Part shown: positions 8,144 through 16,460 of the stretch, piece by piece
Numbering within the stretch: the stretch's first letter is position 1
Layout: every line of letters begins with the position of its first letter
Assembly: GCF_029853695.1 (NCBI RefSeq)
Contig: NZ_CP122537.1
Location: forward strand, 806,001-870,000
DNA: 64,000 nucleotides
Source of the DNA: Jannaschia sp. GRR-S6-38
Lineage (GTDB): Bacteria; Pseudomonadota; Alphaproteobacteria; Rhodobacterales; Rhodobacteraceae
Direction of reading: 5' to 3'
Translations under genes and position numbers: made by a program
The notes under the pieces: model-generated
What the model saw: only the letters and a program-made list of their open reading frames with translations
Told to the model about the DNA's origin: nothing
The model's database searches: none

Positions 8144-8584
8144 ATGGCCGACCGTATCGACACCCTGAAGACCCTTCTGACCCGCCTGATCGACTCGCGC
8201 GAGGGTTATCGCGAAGCGGTGGACCACGTGGATTCGCCGCGCCTGACGGAGATCTTCGAGAGCTTCATCTCGCGCCGCGACCGCGATGCCGCCGAGGTGC
8301 GCGCCTATCTCGTGAAGGAAGGCCAGACGATCGCCGATGACGGCTCGCTTCTGGCCGCGGCGCATCGCGTCTTCCTCGACCTGAAGGAGAAGGCCACGGG
8401 CGGCCGCGACGCCGCCGTGCTGCAGGAGGTCATCCGGGGCGAGAGCCACCTGCTGCAGACCTACGAGGACGCGCAGGACGCCGCCGGCGCCGAGGCGCCC
8501 GAAACGCTGTTCCTGCGCGAGCAGCATGCCGCGCTGAAATCCGCGATCCAGCAGTTGGAGACGCGCGAAGACCTCGCCGCCTGA
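8144..8584 (+). CDS. PA2169-family four-helix-bundle protein (DUF2383)
   Basis: 146 residues, all helical, matching the ferritin-like DUF2383 family (DTLKTLLTRLIDSREGYREAV, then ISRRDRDAAEVRAYL, and a C-terminal FLREQHAALKSAIQQLE). Start ATG 8144 lies behind AAAGGGAGAG. Family members are often stress-induced and may bind metal, but no activity is established. It is monocistronic: a terminator lies on each side and an EcfG-like element upstream, in line with the stress cluster just before it. Confidence 0.75.
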   Translation: MADRIDTLKTLLTRLIDSREGYREAVDHVDSPRLTEIFESFISRRDRDAAEVRAYLVKEGQTIADDGSLLAAAHRVFLDLKEKATGGRDAAVLQEVIRGESHLLQTYEDAQDAAGAEAPETLFLREQHAALKSAIQQLETREDLAA

Positions 8585-8614
8585 CCCCAGGCCGCGCCAC
8601 GCGCGACGATTTCG

Positions 8615-8646
8615 ACGGGCGTCCCCGCAACCGGGGGCGCCCGTTT
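8615..8646 (+). terminator. Stem-loop terminator after the DUF2383 gene
   Basis: 13-bp stem ACGGGCGTCCCCG / CGGGGGCGCCCGT (one G-U pair) with a 4-base loop and a short TTT tail. Confidence 0.65.
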
Positions 8647-8693
8647 CACGTTGACCTGCCAGACACGCCCCATCACCCGCGAGGAGAGATCAC

Positions 8694-9764
8694 ATGAAAC
8701 CCATCGCAGTCGTCGCCGGAGGCTCCGCCGGCATCGGGCGCGCCACGGTCGAGGCGCTTTTGGCCCGCGGCTACCGCGTCGCCGTGCTGGCGCGCGGCCA
8801 GGACCGGCTGGACCAGATGCGGGCCGAGCTGGGCGCGGATCTCTGGACCCGCTCCGCCGACGTGTCGGACGCCGCGCAGGTCGAGGCCGCCGCCGACGCG
8901 ATCGTCGCCGATTGGGGCGCGCCGGAGGTCTGGATCAACAACGCCATGCTCACCAGTTTCTCGTCCTTCGCGGAGGTCGACGACGCGGAGTTCCGCAAGA
9001 TCACGGACACGACCTATCTGGGCACGGTGAATGGCTGCCGCGCGGCGCTGCGCGTGATGGAGACCGGGCGGATCGTCAACGTGGGCTCGGGGCTGGCCTA
9101 TACGTCGGTGCCGATGCAGGCCGCCTATTGCGGGGCCAAGCACGCCATAGAGGGCTTCACCCAGGCCCTGCGGATCGAGATCGCGCGCGGGCGCCGCGAC
9201 ATCACGCTGGGCATGGTGCAGCTGCCGGCGGTGAACACGCCGCAATTCGACTGGGCGCGCAACCGGCTGGATGCGAAGCCGCAGCCCGCCCCGCCGATCT
9301 TCCAGCCCGAAGTCGCCGCCGAGGCTATCCTGCGCGCCGTCGAGACGGGCGCGCGCGAGGTGCTCGTCGGGCGCTCGGTCCTGAAGCTCGTCTTCGCCAA
9401 CATGCTGTTTCCGGACGTGGTCGAAAGCCAGCTCGAGAAGATGGGCGTGGAGGCGCAGGAATCGCCGCAGCCCGATTTCGGGCGGGACGACAACCTGGAC
9501 GGGCCGCTGGCCGATTATCCGTCGAAGGCGCATGGCTCCTTCGACGACCGGGCCGCCGATCGGGGCATCATCGTCGACGGCGACCGCGCGCGGAAGGCGC
9601 TGGTCTTCGGCGCGGCGGCGGCGCTTCTGGGGATCGGCGCGATGCTGGGACGCGCGTCGAAGGCGGGCCCCGCCGAGCCCGAGCTGCACGACCCGGACCG
9701 CACGGACCTGCCCTGGGGCCTCGACACGCCCGACTATTCGCGGGCGATCGCGGATCGGCGCTGA
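8694..9764 (+). CDS. Short-chain dehydrogenase/reductase with C-terminal membrane extension
   Basis: 356 residues. The N-terminal ~230 form a classical SDR: a cofactor glycine motif (GGSAGIG, residues ~9-15), a WINNAM segment in place of NNAG, and the catalytic Ser-Tyr-Lys in NVGSGLAYTS...AAYCGAKHA. After the SDR core is a ~120-residue extension with one hydrophobic helix (KALVFGAAAALLGIGAMLG, ~300-318), so the enzyme is probably membrane-tethered by its C-terminus. The substrate cannot be told from sequence. Start ATG 8694 with GAGGAGAG upstream. Confidence 0.85.
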   Translation: MKPIAVVAGGSAGIGRATVEALLARGYRVAVLARGQDRLDQMRAELGADLWTRSADVSDAAQVEAAADAIVADWGAPEVWINNAMLTSFSSFAEVDDAEFRKITDTTYLGTVNGCRAALRVMETGRIVNVGSGLAYTSVPMQAAYCGAKHAIEGFTQALRIEIARGRRDITLGMVQLPAVNTPQFDWARNRLDAKPQPAPPIFQPEVAAEAILRAVETGAREVLVGRSVLKLVFANMLFPDVVESQLEKMGVEAQESPQPDFGRDDNLDGPLADYPSKAHGSFDDRAADRGIIVDGDRARKALVFGAAAALLGIGAMLGRASKAGPAEPELHDPDRTDLPWGLDTPDYSRAIADRR

Positions 9765-9767
9765 GGC

Positions 9768-10007
9768 TTGGACGTCCTCGAATTGACGCGCTGGGCGGCG
9801 GCCGTCGCGACGATCGCGGCCGCGCTGATGGTCGCCTGGGGCGAGCCGCCGCGGCTGGTGGCCTGGGGCTTCGCGCTGTTCGTGGTGGCGTCGCTCTGCT
9901 GGATCGGCGCGTCGCTGGCGCAGGACAAGCCGGCGCTCCTGATCCAGAACGGCGTGCTGCTGGCGGTGAATGTCTGGGGGCTGTGGCGCTGGTGGGGACG
10001 GGGCTGA
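9768..10007 (+). CDS. Small two- to three-helix membrane protein
   Basis: 79 residues, start TTG 9768, four bases after the SDR stop. Hydrophobic segments cover ~9-24, 28-48 and 57-75 (AAVATIAAALMVAW; LVAWGFALFVVASLCWIGASL; NGVLLAVNVWGLWRW). No ATG is in frame, so the start is uncertain. It is probably cotranscribed with the SDR. Family and function not recognised. Confidence 0.5.
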   Translation: MDVLELTRWAAAVATIAAALMVAWGEPPRLVAWGFALFVVASLCWIGASLAQDKPALLIQNGVLLAVNVWGLWRWWGRG

Positions 10008-10033
10008 GGCCCCGCCCGGACCGGGACGGGGCC
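10008..10033. terminator. Convergent stem-loop between the small membrane gene and the glucosidase
   Basis: GGCCCCG...CGGGGCC imperfect palindrome in the 31-base gap between two convergent genes. It lacks a long T-run, so its terminator role is inferred from position. Confidence 0.4.
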
Positions 10034-10038
10034 GGCGC

Positions 10039-11577
10039 TTAGCGCAGCCAGATCGCGCCGGTGCGCCCGGGCAGGGTGCCGCCCTCCATCTCGCCCGAGG
10101 CGATGTCGGGATCGGGCCGGGCCTCGACCGGGTCCGTGCCGAAATTCAGCACCACCTCGGCGCAGTCGTAATCGAGCCCGATCACCTCGCCCTCGTGGCG
10201 CCAGCCCTGCAGCTTGCGGCCACGCAGCTTGTCGCGCCGGAAGGCGTGGATCTCGCGGTAGAAGCGCAGGTTGCTGTCATGCGCGATCTCCTGCACCGCG
10301 ACCGACAGGCCCGAGGCCCAGTCCATCGGCAGCCAGGGCCGCCCGGTGGAAAATCCGCGATCGGCGCCCTCGGCCCAGGGCAGCGGTACGCGCGCGCCCT
10401 CGCGGCCCGGCCCGTCGGGCCAGTAGAGCAGGTCCAGCGGATCCGTCACCGCCGCCTTGGGCAGCTGCGGCTGGCAGAGCCCCAGCTCCTCGCCCTGGTA
10501 GACCAGCACCGTGCCGGGCGAGACGGCCAGCATCAGCGAGAGGAAGCGCACGTCGCGGTCCGAACCGTCGCCCGATTTGCCGGCATGGCGCGGCTGGTCG
10601 TGGCTCGACAGCCACCAGCCCAGCGCCTGCGGATCTTCGGCGCGCGACATGATGTCGGCATAGGCCGCGGCCGTTCCCGCCCGCTCGGGCAGGTCGGTCG
10701 TGTAGGCCGCGTCGAGCCGGCCCGGCTGCGTCAGCCCGCAGGCGAGTTCCACCGACTGGTTGCCGGAGGTGACCTCGCCCAGCAGGAAAGCATCGGACCC
10801 CGCCCAGTCGCGAATGTTCTCGACATAGTCGAGCCCGTCGCCGGGCAGGATGTCGTGGACGTGATCCTGGTAGGTGTAGGGCACGAAATTCTCGCCCGAG
10901 ACGCGATCCTGCACCTCGGGCGTCGCGGGCGGGTTGTCGGCCATCTCGGTGTTGAAGACGAAGGAGGTGATCGCGTCGATCCGGAAGCCGTCCACGCCGC
11001 GGTCGCGCCAGAAGCGCATGATCTTGCGCATCTCCGCCTTCACGTTCTCGCAGCGCAGGTTCAGGCTGGGCTGCTCGGCGGTGAAGTTGTGGAAATAGTA
11101 CTGCCGGCGGATGTGGTTCCAGGTCCAGGCCGGCGGTCCGAATTGCGACAGCCAGTTGTTGGGCGCGGTGCCGTCGGGCTTGGGATCGCACCAGACGTAG
11201 AACTCGTCGTAATAGGGATCGCGCGCGACCGAGCGGGCAAACCAGGGCGCCTCCTTCGAGGTGTGGTTGAACACCTGGTCGATGACGACGCGCAAGCCCA
11301 GGTCATGGGCCCGGCGCACCAGCTTGTCGAAATCGTCGAGCGTGCCCAGCATCGGGTGCACGTTGCAGTGATCCGCGACGTCATAGCCGCCGTCGGACAT
11401 AGGCGACGGGTAGAAGGGCGACAGCCAGATCGCATCGACGCCGAGCTTGGCCACGTGGTCCAGCTTCTGCGTGATGCCGTCGAGCGTGCCGACACCCGTT
11501 CCGCGGGTGTCGCGGAACGAGCGGGGATAGATCTGATAGATCGCGGGGGCCGATGGCCAGGTCGTGTCAGGCGCCAA
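10039..11577 (-). CDS. GH13 alpha-glucosidase/alpha-amylase family enzyme
   Basis: 512-residue GH13 TIM-barrel enzyme, probably hydrolysing or transferring alpha-glucosyl units of small maltooligosaccharides or related disaccharides. Conserved regions are VVIDQVFNHTS (~97-107), GFRIDA with nucleophile Asp201, LLGEV with acid/base Glu268, and SSHDQPRH with Asp327. No signal peptide, so cytoplasmic. The start is TTG 11577: it follows GGAGG by 8 bases and overlaps the upstream SDR stop. A longer ATG reading runs against the SDR gene and lacks homology. Cotranscription with the SDR suggests a stress or compatible-solute context. Confidence 0.87.
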   Translation of the reverse strand: MAPDTTWPSAPAIYQIYPRSFRDTRGTGVGTLDGITQKLDHVAKLGVDAIWLSPFYPSPMSDGGYDVADHCNVHPMLGTLDDFDKLVRRAHDLGLRVVIDQVFNHTSKEAPWFARSVARDPYYDEFYVWCDPKPDGTAPNNWLSQFGPPAWTWNHIRRQYYFHNFTAEQPSLNLRCENVKAEMRKIMRFWRDRGVDGFRIDAITSFVFNTEMADNPPATPEVQDRVSGENFVPYTYQDHVHDILPGDGLDYVENIRDWAGSDAFLLGEVTSGNQSVELACGLTQPGRLDAAYTTDLPERAGTAAAYADIMSRAEDPQALGWWLSSHDQPRHAGKSGDGSDRDVRFLSLMLAVSPGTVLVYQGEELGLCQPQLPKAAVTDPLDLLYWPDGPGREGARVPLPWAEGADRGFSTGRPWLPMDWASGLSVAVQEIAHDSNLRFYREIHAFRRDKLRGRKLQGWRHEGEVIGLDYDCAEVVLNFGTDPVEARPDPDIASGEMEGGTLPGRTGAIWLR

Positions 11578-12418
11578 CCACCATGCCTCCGTTCGGGTGC
11601 AGCGTCTGGCCCGTATAGTAGCTGCCATCCGAAGACGCGAGGAAAAGGAAGGCGGTCGCGACCTCCCAGGGTTGCCCCGCGCGGCCCATCGGCGCGCCGG
11701 AGCCGAAATCCTCGACCGCCTCGGCGGGCATGGTGCCGGGGATGAAGGGCGTCCAGATCGGGCCGGGCGCGACCGCGTTCACGCGGATCTTGCGGTCCAT
11801 CAGGTTCGAGGCCATCGACCGGGTGAACGCGAGCGACGCGCCGCGCGTCATCGAGTAGGTCACGAGCGAGCCCATGCCCGCGAAGGCGTTCACAGAGGAG
11901 GTGTTCACGATTGCCGCCCCGTCGGGCAGATGCTCGAGCGCGGCCTGGGTGGTGAACATGTAGGCCATGATGTTCGAGCCGATCATCTGCCGGATCAGGT
12001 CCTCCGACAGCGCGGCGAAATCCTCGTCCAGCCATTGCTGGGCGCCGTTATTGATCAGGATGTCGAGCCCGCCGAAGCGCTCGACCGTCTTCTCGACCGC
12101 CGCCGTCGCATTGGCCTTGATGCCCAGATCGCCGGGGATGAGCAGGCATTCCGCGCCCTCGTCCTCGACCAGGGACTTGGTCTCCTCGGCGTCGCGATCC
12201 TCCTCGAGATAGGCGATGGCGACCTTGGCGCCTTCGCGCGCGAAGAGCACCGCGACCGCGCGGCCGATGCCGCTGTCGCCGCCGGTGATCAGGGCGACCT
12301 TGCCCTTCAGCTTGCCGACACCGGGATGGCGCGGGGCGTAATCGGGGGCCGGGTCCATCTTGTGCTCGGCGGCGGGCATCGCGTCTTGCGACTGGGCGGG
12401 GATGTCGGGGGCGGTCAT
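11567..12418 (-). CDS. SDR family oxidoreductase (GSP39/YhxC type) with Lys-to-Arg active-site change
   Basis: 283 residues with the long N-terminal extension (~35 residues) typical of the stress-associated YhxC/GSP39-like SDRs. The cofactor motif is TGGDSGIGRA (45-54), then NNGAQ and the catalytic NTSS (172-175). Tyr188 is present, but the motif reads YSMTR, so the usual catalytic Lys is Arg192. Start ATG 12418 lies behind GGAG. A GGAAC-N17-CGTT element on the same strand lies 36-61 bases upstream. Reduced or altered dehydrogenase activity is possible; substrate unknown. Confidence 0.85.
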   Translation of the reverse strand: MTAPDIPAQSQDAMPAAEHKMDPAPDYAPRHPGVGKLKGKVALITGGDSGIGRAVAVLFAREGAKVAIAYLEEDRDAEETKSLVEDEGAECLLIPGDLGIKANATAAVEKTVERFGGLDILINNGAQQWLDEDFAALSEDLIRQMIGSNIMAYMFTTQAALEHLPDGAAIVNTSSVNAFAGMGSLVTYSMTRGASLAFTRSMASNLMDRKIRVNAVAPGPIWTPFIPGTMPAEAVEDFGSGAPMGRAGQPWEVATAFLFLASSDGSYYTGQTLHPNGGMVVGA

Positions 12419-12453
12419 GGCGATTGGCTCCGGATTGTGGGCGTTCCCGGAAC

Positions 12454-12479
12454 AACGTGCCCCGCCGCGGTGGCGTTCC
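12454..12479 (-). promoter_or_regulatory. Candidate EcfG-type promoter of the SDR-glucosidase operon
   Basis: On the minus strand: GGAAC (plus-strand 12475-12479), 17-base spacer, CGTT (plus-strand 12454-12457). Exact consensus match at a suitable distance from the start at 12418. Confidence 0.45.
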
Positions 12480-12563
12480 GGCCCGGCGCGGCGACGGCGC
12501 GGGTTTCGCCCGGCCGCCCCGGGCACTACCGTCGCCGAAGGAACACGGGGGAGGACGCGGCGC

Positions 12564-13955
12564 ATGGCCGACACATCACGGATCGGGCTGATCGGGCTGG
12601 GGACGATGGGGGCGGCGCTGGCCGCGAACATCGCCGAGAAGGGCTTCGACATCGCCGTCTTCAACCGCACGACGCAGAAGACGCGCGACTTCGCGAAGGC
12701 CGCGGGCGATCTGGCCCCGCGGATCACGCCCTGCGAGACGCTGGAAGAGCTCGTCGCCGCGCTCGCCCCGCCCCGGGCGATCATCCTAATGGTGCCCGCG
12801 GGCGATCCGGTCGACGACCAGATCGCCGCGCTGCGCCCGCTTCTGGACGAAGACGATCTGATCATCGATTGCGGCAACGCCAATTTCCACGACACGAACC
12901 GGCGGATGGCCGCAGGCGACGGCCCCTTCCTCGGCGTCGGCGTCTCGGGCGGGGAGGCAGGCGCGCGGCACGGACCGTCGATCATGGCCGGGGGCGCGCC
13001 CGCGCATTGGGACCGCGTCGCCGACATCATGGAGGCCATCGCCGCCAAGCACGAGGGCGCCCCCTGCGCCGCGCTGCTGGGGCCCGAGGGGGCGGGGCAT
13101 TTCGTGAAGATGGTCCATAACGGCATCGAATATGCCGACATGCAGATGATCGCCGAGATCTACGGGTTGCTGCGCGACGGCATGAGGCTGGACACGGGCG
13201 CGGTGGCCGATCTCTTCGAAGCCTGGGATCGCGGGCCGCTCGACAGCTACCTGATCGAGATCACGGCCAAGGTCGCCCGCGCCACCGATCCGGCCACGGA
13301 CAAGCCGCTGCTCGAGGTGATCGTGGACGCGGCGGGCCAGAAAGGCACCGGGCGCTGGACCGCGATCGAGAGCCAGCACCTGCTGACGCCGATCCCCGCC
13401 ATCGAGGCGGCGGTGGTGGCGCGCAACGTGTCGGGTCGGCGCGCGGAGCGGGCGGCGGGCGAGGCGCTGTTCGGCCCCGCGCCGCAGCCCGTCGAGATCG
13501 ACCATGCCACGCTGGAAGGCGCGCTGATCGCCGGCAAGGTGCTGGCCTATGCGCAGGGCTTCGTGATGATCGCCGCGACCTGCGAGGCGCATGGCTGGGA
13601 CGTGGATCTGCCCACCGTGGCGCGGATCTGGCGCGAGGGCTGCATCATCCGCTCGGCCATGCTCGACGACATGGCGCAGGCGCTGGGCGACGCCCCGGGC
13701 GAGAACCTGATGCGCACGCCGCATTTCGCGGATCTCCTGAAGCGGCATCACGGCGCGCTGCGGCAGGTGGTGGCGCAGGCGGCGCTCCACGGCCACCCGG
13801 TCCCGGCGCTGGCCTCGGGCCTCGCCTATTTCGACGCGATGCGCACGGCGCGCGGAACGGCGAATATGATCCAGGGCCAGCGCGATTTCTTCGGGCTGCA
13901 CGGGTTCGAGCATGTGAACGGCAAGACCGGCCAGCACGGGCCTTGGGCGGGCTGA
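12564..13955 (+). CDS. gnd: 6-phosphogluconate dehydrogenase (decarboxylating)
   Basis: 463 residues, matching the long dimeric form. It oxidises 6-phosphogluconate to ribulose-5-phosphate and CO2 with NADP+ in the pentose phosphate pathway. Visible signatures are the nucleotide-binding GLIGLGTMGAALAANIAEKG near the N-terminus with the NR segment following (VFNRTTQKT), IDCGNANFHDT, GVGVSGGEAGARHGPS, the catalytic KMVHNGIEYADMQ, and QKGTGRWTAIES. The C-terminus ends in a GQHGPW-type tail. ATG 12564 follows GGGGGAGGA. No zwf or edd neighbour is present. Confidence 0.94.
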   Translation: MADTSRIGLIGLGTMGAALAANIAEKGFDIAVFNRTTQKTRDFAKAAGDLAPRITPCETLEELVAALAPPRAIILMVPAGDPVDDQIAALRPLLDEDDLIIDCGNANFHDTNRRMAAGDGPFLGVGVSGGEAGARHGPSIMAGGAPAHWDRVADIMEAIAAKHEGAPCAALLGPEGAGHFVKMVHNGIEYADMQMIAEIYGLLRDGMRLDTGAVADLFEAWDRGPLDSYLIEITAKVARATDPATDKPLLEVIVDAAGQKGTGRWTAIESQHLLTPIPAIEAAVVARNVSGRRAERAAGEALFGPAPQPVEIDHATLEGALIAGKVLAYAQGFVMIAATCEAHGWDVDLPTVARIWREGCIIRSAMLDDMAQALGDAPGENLMRTPHFADLLKRHHGALRQVVAQAALHGHPVPALASGLAYFDAMRTARGTANMIQGQRDFFGLHGFEHVNGKTGQHGPWAG

Positions 13956-14031
13956 CGCCCGCGCGCCCCATTGCGGTCACGACCCTCGGCTATCCGAGGG
14001 GCACGTCACGTCTGTCGAGAGCCGCGCTTCC

Positions 14032-14295
14032 ATGACCAGGACCAACCTTTGCTGGGCGATCGGCATCTGGATCGCGTCGATCTGGTTCGGCGTCTCCGTG
14101 ATGTTCGGCCACATCCCCGGCCTGGACTCGGACGTCGGCACCTTTCACCGGATCGCCCGCCTGACGGCCATGGCCGCCGCGGAACACGGCTTCCTCCTCA
14201 CCGGACTCGGCGCGACCCTGTCGGGTCTGGTCATCGGGCTTCTGTGCCTGGCCTTCGGGGACGGATCTCCGGATGGCGGGATGGGGCTCGACTGA
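14032..14295 (+). CDS. Small membrane protein, function unknown
   Basis: 87 residues with two predicted membrane segments: CWAIGIWIASIWFGVSVMFG (~6-25) and HGFLLTGLGATLSGLVIGLLCLAFG (~52-76). Start ATG 14032; no strong ribosome site is evident. It lies between gnd (same strand, 76 bases upstream) and the convergent hemC. No family recognised. Confidence 0.5.
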   Translation: MTRTNLCWAIGIWIASIWFGVSVMFGHIPGLDSDVGTFHRIARLTAMAAAEHGFLLTGLGATLSGLVIGLLCLAFGDGSPDGGMGLD

Positions 14296-14312
14296 CACGC
14301 CCCGGGGGCGTG
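14296..14312. terminator. Convergent palindrome between the small membrane gene and hemC
   Basis: CACGCCCC/GGGGCGTG perfect inverted repeat directly after one stop codon and just before the convergent hemC stop. No T-run; probably bidirectional. Confidence 0.4.
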
Positions 14313-14316
14313 GCCG

Positions 14317-15261
14317 TCATCCCCTCCAGTCGAAGAACCCGTCCGGCGCGCGGTCCAGCAGGTTTCGCGCCAATGTCTCGCCCAGCGCCGCGGCATCCTC
14401 GACAGGGGCGTCACCCGCCTCGGCCAGCACGTCCGACCCGTCGGGGCGCAGGATCTCGCCCCGGAAACGCAGCGTGCCGCCGTCGAGCTCCGCCAGCCCG
14501 GCGATGGGCGTCTCGCAAGACCCGTCGAGCGTAAGCAGGAACCGCCGCTCGGCGGCAAGGCGCTGGCCCGTGGGGCCGTCATGGATCGCTTCCAGAAGGG
14601 CCGCGATGGTCGTGTCATCCGCGCGCCGCTCGATCCCGATGGCGCCCTGCGCCACGGCGGGCAGCATGTCGTCCGTGCCGATCGCCGTGCGGGGCACGTC
14701 CGAAAGGCCCAGGCGGTTCAGCCCGGCCATCGCGAGGAAGGTCGCCTCGGCCACGCCGCCCGCGAGCTTCTTCATGCGGGTCTGCACGTTGCCGCGGAAC
14801 TCCACCACCTCCAGGTCGGGGCGCCGGTGCGACAGCTGCGCCCGGCGGCGGAGCGATGACGTCCCGACCACGGCGCCTTCGGGCAGGTCCGACAGCGCGC
14901 GACCGTCCAGCGTGACGAAGGCGTCGCGCACGTCCTCGCGCGGCAGGTAGGTGTCGAGGACCAGGCCCTCGGGCTGCAGGGTCGGCATGTCCTTCATCGA
15001 GTGGACGGCGATGTGGATGCGGCCCGCCAGCAGGTCTTCCTCGATCTCGCGAGTGAAGAGGCCCTTACCGCCGATCTCCTTGAGCGGACGGTCCAGCACG
15101 CGGTCGCCCGTGGTCTTAATGACGATGATCTCGAAGGCCGCCGGGTCCAGCCCATGCGCCGCCGCCAGCCGGTCCCGCGTCTCATGCGCCTGCGCGAGCG
15201 CGAGCGGCGAGCCCCGCGTGCCGATGCGCAGCGGGTGGGCGGGAGAGAAGGCCTCGGGCAT
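14317..15261 (-). CDS. hemC: Hydroxymethylbilane synthase (porphobilinogen deaminase)
   Basis: Polymerises four porphobilinogens to hydroxymethylbilane in tetrapyrrole synthesis. 314 residues, starting with RIGTRGSPLALAQA. It has the substrate-binding KTTGDR segment, HSMKDMP, TSSLRRRAQ, and the dipyrromethane-cofactor-attaching Cys in LDGSCETPIAG. It is divergent from hemE across a 97-base intergenic region that contains a PpsR-like palindrome. Confidence 0.95.
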   Translation of the reverse strand: MPEAFSPAHPLRIGTRGSPLALAQAHETRDRLAAAHGLDPAAFEIIVIKTTGDRVLDRPLKEIGGKGLFTREIEEDLLAGRIHIAVHSMKDMPTLQPEGLVLDTYLPREDVRDAFVTLDGRALSDLPEGAVVGTSSLRRRAQLSHRRPDLEVVEFRGNVQTRMKKLAGGVAEATFLAMAGLNRLGLSDVPRTAIGTDDMLPAVAQGAIGIERRADDTTIAALLEAIHDGPTGQRLAAERRFLLTLDGSCETPIAGLAELDGGTLRFRGEILRPDGSDVLAEAGDAPVEDAAALGETLARNLLDRAPDGFFDWRG

Positions 15262-15274
15262 GGGTCGTCCAATC

Positions 15275-15292
15275 TGTCAGGCGCGGTTGACA
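15275..15292. promoter_or_regulatory. PpsR/CrtJ-like operator between hemC and hemE
   Basis: TGT-N12-ACA, extended to TGTCA-N8-TGACA, matching the palindrome bound by PpsR/CrtJ in purple bacteria. Two TTGACA hexamers follow at 15287 and 15305. No photosynthesis gene lies in the window, so the regulator's presence is unproven. Confidence 0.4.
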
Positions 15293-15358
15293 GTCGCGCG
15301 TCGATTGACACTCTGACAACAAGGCGGCAGGCGGTGTCCAGACCCGCGGGAGAGAGAG

Positions 15359-16393
15359 ATGACGAATACCAAGCCGCTGTTGCGGGCCCTGGCGGGCGAG
15401 ACCCTGCCGGTGCCGCCGATCTGGATGATGCGGCAGGCCGGGCGCTACCTTCCCGAATACAAGGCGACCCGGGCCGAGGCCGGCGATTTCCTGTCGCTGT
15501 GCTACAATCCCGACCTCGCCACCGAGGTCACGCTGCAGCCGATCCGCCGCTTTGGCTTCGACGCGGCAATCCTGTTCGCCGACATCCTGCTGGTGCCCGA
15601 CGCGCTGGGCGCGGATCTGTGGTTCGTCACGGGCGAGGGCCCGCGCCTGTCGACGGTGACCGGCCCCGAGGGCCTCGCGAAGCTGAAGGGGCCGGACGAC
15701 ATCCACGACCATCTCGCGCCGGTCTACCAGACGGTGCGCAACCTCGCCGGCGCGCTGCCGCCCGAGGTCGCGCTGATCGGTTTCGCCGGCGCGCCCTGGA
15801 CGGTCGCCACCTACATGATCGCCGGGCGCGGCACGCCCGACCAGGGCCCGGCCCATGCGCTCAAGGACAGCGATCGCGCGACGTTCGACGCGCTGATGGA
15901 GCTGCTGATCGCGGCCACGATCGAGTATCTGGACGCGCAGGTGCAGGCGGGCGCGGAGACGGTGAAGCTGTTCGACAGCTGGGCGGGATCGCTCAAGGGC
16001 GCGGATTTCCAGCGCTACGCGGTCGAGCCCGCGCGCCGCATCATCGCCGAGCTCAAGCGCCGGCATCCGCACCTGCCGATCATCGCTTTCCCGCGCGAGG
16101 CGGGCGAGGGCTATATCGGCTTCCACGCCGCCACCGGCGCGGATTGCGTGGCCGTCGACGACTCGGTCGACGCGGAATGGGTGGCCGAACATGTCCAGCC
16201 CACGGGCTGCGTGCAGGGCAACCTCGCCTCGCGCCACATGGTGACCGGCGGCGACGCGCTGGTCTCGGAGGTGCGCCGCATTCGCGCGGCCCTGTCGAAG
16301 GGCCCGCATATCTTCAACCTGGGCCACGGGATCACCCCGGATGCCGATCCCGACAATGTCGCGCTGATGATCGATACGCTGCGCGAGGAGTGA
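15359..16393 (+). CDS. hemE: Uroporphyrinogen decarboxylase
   Basis: Decarboxylates the four acetate side chains of uroporphyrinogen III to give coproporphyrinogen III. 344 residues, the usual length. The signature [16 protein letters not shown] lies near the N-terminus; later come GFAGAPWT and a C-terminal FNLGHGI. ATG 15359 follows GGGAGAGAGAG. Divergent from hemC with a shared control region; hemF, which acts next in the pathway, lies ~2 kb downstream. Confidence 0.95.
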   Translation: MTNTKPLLRALAGETLPVPPIWMMRQAGRYLPEYKATRAEAGDFLSLCYNPDLATEVTLQPIRRFGFDAAILFADILLVPDALGADLWFVTGEGPRLSTVTGPEGLAKLKGPDDIHDHLAPVYQTVRNLAGALPPEVALIGFAGAPWTVATYMIAGRGTPDQGPAHALKDSDRATFDALMELLIAATIEYLDAQVQAGAETVKLFDSWAGSLKGADFQRYAVEPARRIIAELKRRHPHLPIIAFPREAGEGYIGFHAATGADCVAVDDSVDAEWVAEHVQPTGCVQGNLASRHMVTGGDALVSEVRRIRAALSKGPHIFNLGHGITPDADPDNVALMIDTLREE

Positions 16394-16401
16394 GCGGCGA
16401 G

Positions 16402-16452
16402 GCGAGGGGCGCCGCCCCTCGCGCTCCCCGAGGTATTTCCGGCCAGAGGAAG
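16402..16452 (+). repeat. Intergenic hairpin + AGGTATTT element, copy 1
   Basis: 9-bp stem GCGAGGGGC / GCCCCTCGC (16402-16410, 16414-16422) followed by CCCCGAGGTATTTCCGGCCAGAGGAAG. The AGAGGAA part can serve as ribosome site for the flavoprotein gene starting at 16461. Closely similar copies are at 29780-29825 (-) and 60906-60955 (+). Confidence 0.7.
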
Positions 16453-16460
16453 ACAGGACG

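Noticed and set aside
12449..12477. Plus-strand GGAAC...CGTT before gnd as an EcfG promoter
   Set aside because: The plus-strand spacing is 20 bases, too long; only the minus-strand pair at 12454-12479 has the correct 17-base spacer.
13956..14031. A 76-base gap of tRNA size after gnd
   Set aside because: No cloverleaf pairing, no TTCGA-type T-loop and no CCA end; it is ordinary intergenic sequence.
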